From: Candidatus Gastranaerophilales bacterium
GTDB taxonomy: Bacteria > Cyanobacteriota > Vampirovibrionia > Gastranaerophilales > Gastranaerophilaceae
Reading direction: 5' to 3'
Assembly: GCA_900772035.1 (NCBI GenBank)
Contig: CAAGQE010000275.1
Span: 1 to 8,394, forward strand
Length of the DNA: 8,394 bases
The translations under genes were made by a program, and so were the position numbers. Positions within the stretch are counted from its first letter, which is position 1, and every line of letters begins with the position of its first letter. Below, piece by piece: positions 6,200 through 8,394 of this stretch. Under the pieces are notes generated by a model. The model did no database searches, was not told the DNA's origin, and saw only the letters and a program-made list of their open reading frames with translations.

Positions 6200-6271
6200 A
6201 ATTATTTTTCTTATACCTGTTATATTTGCCGTATTTGTTATATTTCTTTTATCTGTCATATTTTTACTCAA
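6200..6271. repeat. Direct repeat with exact 18-bp period (three clear units plus one degenerate)
   Basis: The core TGTTATATTT occurs at 6218-6227 and 6236-6245 and as TGTCATATTT at 6254-6263, each starting exactly 18 bp after the last. A degenerate unit at 6200-6217 matches the 6236-6253 unit at 13 of 18 positions by my count. The last unit overlaps the predicted -35 of the fumarase promoter, so these could be tandem regulator-binding sites. AT-rich slippage is the plain alternative. Confidence 0.5.
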
Positions 6272-6290
6272 ATCGTATTTGGGTTATAAT
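6263..6290 (+). promoter_or_regulatory. Predicted promoter of the fumarase gene
   Basis: A perfect -10 TATAAT (6285-6290) is preceded by a 4-of-6 -35 match TTTACT (6263-6268) at 16-bp spacing. Start of transcription near 6297 gives a leader of about 25 nt ending in the SD before the ATG at 6322. The weak -35 fits with possible activator dependence. Confidence 0.5.
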
Positions 6291-6311
6291 TAATAAGAAT
6301 TTTTATTTGAC

Positions 6312-6321
6312 GGAGATTAGG
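6312..6321 (+). promoter_or_regulatory. Ribosome binding site that fixes the fumarase start at 6322
   Basis: GGAG (6312-6315) lies 6 nt before the ATG at 6322, and a second AGG touches the start. The predicted transcription start is downstream of the earlier in-frame ATG at 6226, so 6322 is the real start. Confidence 0.75.
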
Positions 6322-7689
6322 ATGTCTGTAATTAACACGGAATTAATAAAAGATACGGTATATAAATTGTGTTTGCAAGCAGGGCAAGAACTTTCGCCCT
6401 ATTCGTACAATAATATTTTGGCGGAATATAAAAAGAGCGGCTCTAAAAGGCTCGCTCATATTTTACAAAATGCAAAAAATGCCAATAAAATCAAACGTCC
6501 GCTCTGTCAAGACACGGGAACCGTCCATGTCTTTCTGAAAGTCGGAAACGAGGTGTCTTTTTCTTCTGATGTTGTAAAAGCAGTTAATGACGGGGTTGAA
6601 AAGTGTTACGTTGAAGAATTTTTCAGAAAATCAATCGTTCAAAACGAATTTTTATCGGGCAAAAATACAGAAACCAACACGCCCGCTTTGATTGATGTCG
6701 AATACACAACGGGAAACAAACTGGAAATAGGTGTTCTTTTAAAAGGTGCAGGATGCGACAATGTTTCAGAGATTAAAATGCTTCTTCCGACGACCACGGA
6801 GCAAGAGTTTCAACAATTTATTGAAAAAACGATTCTTGAAAAAGCAAAAAATGCTTGTCCTCCCGTCTTTGTTTCAGTTGCGGTGGGAACAGGTGCGGAA
6901 AGCGTTACTGCCGTTGCGGAAAGAGCATATTTTTCAACGCAAAACGATTTTTCGGAATTATCAAAGCAAATTAAAGAAAACATAAACTCGCAAGCGGATA
7001 AAAAGTTTGACGGTTATTTGGTTTCAGATGTCAAAATTACCGCAAGACCTCACCACATGGCGAGTTTGCCTGTTTCGATAATTTTTAACTGTCATTCGCT
7101 GAGAATCGCATCTGCCGTTATAAGTGGTGAAAATGTTGAGTTTTCGGACAAAATTACGGATTTTATCAATGTTGAAGAAGAAGCATCTTCGGCTATTGAG
7201 GTGGATTTATCCGATATGGCGCAGATTTCGACTTTAAAAGAAGGTCAAGATGTGCTTTTGACAGGGGAAATCCTTATTGCGAGAGATGCTGCGCACAAAA
7301 AAATGCTTGAATATAAAAAAACGGGAAAAGAATTGCCGTTTGACCTTGCCGACAAGACCGTGTTTTACGCGGCACCTTGTCCAGCAAAACCGTCTGAAAT
7401 CATTGGCTCAATGGGACCCACGACGTCGCATCGCATGGATAAATTTTTGGCGGAATTTCCGCAAGTTAAAGCCACAATGGGCAAAGGTGCGCGCTCAAAG
7501 GCTGCCGAAGATTTTATCAGAGCAAATAACTCTGTATATTTTGAAATTGAGGGCGGAATTTCGACGCTTTTGGCATCCTGCTTTGAAAAATACGAAACCG
7601 TTGCATTTAAAGAACTTTCGACGGAAGCGGTTAGTCTTGCAAAAATTAAAAAACTTCCCGCAAAAGTTGCCATCTCTGCAAACAGATAA
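6322..7689 (+). CDS. Class I (Fe-S) fumarate hydratase, alpha and beta domains fused
   Basis: A 455-aa hydro-lyase of the class I fumarase / L(+)-tartrate dehydratase family that interconverts fumarate and malate with an oxygen-sensitive 4Fe-4S cluster. The alpha domain (about 1-285) carries the three expected cluster cysteines: Cys62 in 'PLCQDTG', Cys179 in 'ACPPVFVSVAVGTGAE' and Cys257 in 'NCHSLR'. The beta domain (about 293-455) shows 'ARDAAHKKM' (320-328), 'PCPAKP', 'GSMGPTTSHRMD' (362-373), 'MGKGARSKAA' and 'EGGISTLLA'. In many bacteria these halves are separate genes; here they are one chain, shorter than E. coli FumA (about 548 aa) and close to the sum of the two-subunit type. Fumarase is favoured over tartrate dehydratase because no tartrate genes are nearby, but sequence alone does not separate them. 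The usual 'YxGPxP' of the beta domain reads 'YAAPCP'. The gene has its own promoter, and its stop codon lies in the A-run of a minus-strand terminator. Confidence 0.9.
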   Translation: MSVINTELIKDTVYKLCLQAGQELSPYSYNNILAEYKKSGSKRLAHILQNAKNANKIKRPLCQDTGTVHVFLKVGNEVSFSSDVVKAVNDGVEKCYVEEFFRKSIVQNEFLSGKNTETNTPALIDVEYTTGNKLEIGVLLKGAGCDNVSEIKMLLPTTTEQEFQQFIEKTILEKAKNACPPVFVSVAVGTGAESVTAVAERAYFSTQNDFSELSKQIKENINSQADKKFDGYLVSDVKITARPHHMASLPVSIIFNCHSLRIASAVISGENVEFSDKITDFINVEEEASSAIEVDLSDMAQISTLKEGQDVLLTGEILIARDAAHKKMLEYKKTGKELPFDLADKTVFYAAPCPAKPSEIIGSMGPTTSHRMDKFLAEFPQVKATMGKGARSKAAEDFIRANNSVYFEIEGGISTLLASCFEKYETVAFKELSTEAVSLAKIKKLPAKVAISANR

Positions 7690-7713
7690 AAAAACGGCGG
7701 GACAAGCCCGCCT
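7688..7713 (-). terminator. Intrinsic terminator of hpt (minus strand)
   Basis: A 6-bp all-GC stem (GGCGGG 7696-7701 with CCCGCC 7707-7712) has a 5-nt loop. Read on the minus strand it is followed by a run of seven T (7694 to 7688), 22 bp after the hpt stop. The T-run overlaps the fumarase stop codon. On the plus strand the hairpin is followed only by a short TTTT several bases later, so termination of the fumarase transcript here would be weaker. Confidence 0.88.
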
Positions 7714-7734
7714 AAGGAGTATTTTGATTATTTC

Positions 7735-8298
7735 CTATTGCGGAAACCATCCGACAAAAGGAAGATTTCTGTAAAATCCGATATAATCCAAGCCGTAGCC
7801 GACTAAGAATTTATCGTCGATTTCAAACCCGTAGAAATCGGGGTCTACATCTACAACTCTGTTGCATTTTTTGTTCATAAGAGTTGCGAATTTGAGTTTT
7901 TTAACCTGATAATCGTTTGTGAACAAGTCAACCAACTTTTTCGCCGTGTGACCTGTATCGCAAATATCGTCAACAATCAAAACGTTTTGGTCATTGAGGT
8001 TAGGGATTTTTGAGTCGATAACCGTTACATCACCCGTTGATTTGAACTCGTTACCGTAACTTGAAACCTTAATAAATTCAAGTTGAACAGGGGTTTTCAT
8101 TTGCTTAATCAAGTCGCAGCAGAAAAGAATTGCGCCTTTCAAAACGCAAATTACGTACAAAGGTTCATCTTGCGGAAATTCTTCGTCAATCATTTCTGCA
8201 AGTTCTTGTATTCTTTTATTAATATCTTCAGGTGAAAAAAGTACCTGTAATTCTCCTATGTCTCTGTCAGGCATATTTAGAAAGTCAATATCTACCAT
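7735..8298 (-). CDS. hpt: Hypoxanthine phosphoribosyltransferase
   Basis: A 187-aa cytosolic purine-salvage enzyme that joins hypoxanthine (and usually guanine) to phosphoribosyl pyrophosphate (PRPP) to give IMP or GMP. Motifs run in the expected order: 'CVLKGAILF' (51-59, PPi-binding loop), 'VSSYG' (78-82, flexible catalytic loop), 'VLIVDDICDTGHT' (106-118, PRPP motif; the first acidic residue is Asp in place of the more usual Glu), and the purine-binding 'FLVGYGLDYIGFYRNLPFVG' (164-183). The SD GGAG lies within the last codons of tilS, 8 nt before the ATG. The gene starts 2 bp after the tilS stop, so it is almost certainly co-transcribed and translationally coupled. It ends with a strong terminator. 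Confidence 0.95.
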   Translation of the reverse strand: MVDIDFLNMPDRDIGELQVLFSPEDINKRIQELAEMIDEEFPQDEPLYVICVLKGAILFCCDLIKQMKTPVQLEFIKVSSYGNEFKSTGDVTVIDSKIPNLNDQNVLIVDDICDTGHTAKKLVDLFTNDYQVKKLKFATLMNKKCNRVVDVDPDFYGFEIDDKFLVGYGLDYIGFYRNLPFVGWFPQ

Positions 8299-8300
8299 AT

Positions 8301-8394
8301 TTATATCTCCGTATTTAATTCTATTTTGTGTGTTGCTATGTCCGTGACTCTGAGTTTTTCACTCATTCCGACTCCTATTACCCAAAGAACTTCC
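8301..8394 (-). CDS. tilS: tRNA(Ile)-lysidine synthase, C-terminal 30 residues, cut by window edge
   Basis: The minus-strand frame entering from the right edge encodes 30 residues, EVLWVIGVGMSEKLRVTDIA followed by a short tail, and stops at 8301. The pattern 'VLWVIGvgmSEklrVTd' matches the end of the TilS C-terminal domain (consensus like 'vlWVvG.RiSe..KVt..T'). TilS modifies C34 of the AUA-reading tRNA-Ile to lysidine. The location, 2 bp upstream of hpt on the same strand, supports the call because tilS-hpt is a well-known conserved pair in many bacteria. The 5' end and all catalytic motifs are outside the window. Confidence 0.8.
   Translation of the reverse strand, partial: EVLWVIGVGMSEKLRVTDIATHKIELNTEI

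Larger units (their letters stand above)
6023..6321. other. AT-rich divergent intergenic region between rsmE and fumarase
   Basis: About 300 bp without any coding frame that shows family signals on either strand. Going left to right it contains an inverted repeat next to rsmE (6024-6068), T-rich near-repeats of ATTATTTTTT (6149-6158, 6163-6172 and a variant at 6201-6210), an 18-bp-period direct repeat (6200-6271), and the fumarase promoter and SD (6263-6321). An open frame extends the fumarase upstream to 6226, but it encodes an unconserved aromatic stretch. Confidence 0.6.

Noticed and set aside
6149..6210. T-rich near-repeats of ATTATTTTTT
   Set aside because: Spacing is irregular (14 and 38 bp) and composition is nearly pure A/T, so chance is a sufficient explanation.
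6226..6321. N-terminal extension of the fumarase from an upstream ATG (adds 32 aromatic residues)
   Set aside because: The extension reads through the 18-bp repeat and the predicted promoter, has no SD, and is not part of the family; the ATG at 6322 has GGAG and a normal N-terminus.
7277..7774. Plus-strand open frame of 165 codons inside and past the fumarase 3' end
   Set aside because: A very Lys/Arg-rich out-of-frame product that overlaps fumarase, the hpt terminator and the hpt 3' end; a reading-frame shadow.
1..8394. Search for CRISPR arrays, insertion sequences, tRNA/rRNA genes, phage genes and toxin-antitoxin pairs
   Set aside because: No spaced long repeats, transposase motifs, terminal inverted repeats or cloverleaf-like stretches were seen by eye; a covariance-model scan would be needed for a firm negative on RNAs.

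Overview
This is an AT-rich bacterial chromosome segment made of compact housekeeping genes. I see no mobile element, CRISPR array, tRNA/rRNA gene or phage module. The gene set is uridine phosphorylase, type-4 uracil-DNA glycosylase, a short SSB, CCA enzyme, RsmE, a fused Fe-S class I fumarase, and a tilS-hpt pair. Together with a SPASM-type protein and the protein styles, it suggests an anaerobic, probably gut-dwelling, fermentative bacterium. A Gastranaerophilales/Melainabacteria-type member of Cyanobacteriota is my best guess, with an AT-rich Firmicute-like lineage as the alternative. This is an impression from protein style, not a database result.

Layout. On the left edge a SPASM-domain (Fe-S binding) gene runs off the window on the minus strand and is divergent from udp (419-1192, +). 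udp has a consensus-like promoter and ends in a strong GNRA-loop terminator. Next is a type-4 uracil-DNA glycosylase (1278-1853, +), which converges on a 68-aa two-helix membrane protein of the superinfection-immunity family (minus). Their stop codons share one CTAG palindrome. A minus-strand block follows: rsmE -> cca (8-bp overlap), then ssb -> four-carbon acid sugar kinase (2-bp gap), then the small membrane gene, which has its own candidate promoter. A 317-bp divergent spacer (6005-6321), very AT-rich and holding an 18-bp-period repeat, separates rsmE from the plus-strand fumarase. The right edge carries a minus-strand tilS (last 30 codons only) -> hpt pair, ending in a GC-rich terminator whose A/T tract abuts the fumarase stop codon.

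Function. The themes are nucleoside/base salvage (udp, hpt), translation and tRNA/rRNA maturation (rsmE, cca, tilS), DNA maintenance (type-4 UDG, ssb) and carbon metabolism (fumarase, acid-sugar kinase). These look like several small transcription units, not one pathway. The least conventional items are the acid-sugar kinase coupled to ssb without its usual catabolic partners, the superinfection-immunity-like protein in a housekeeping context, the phased repeat upstream of fumarase, and a candidate leaderless start for rsmE. I did not find a convincing new multi-gene system.
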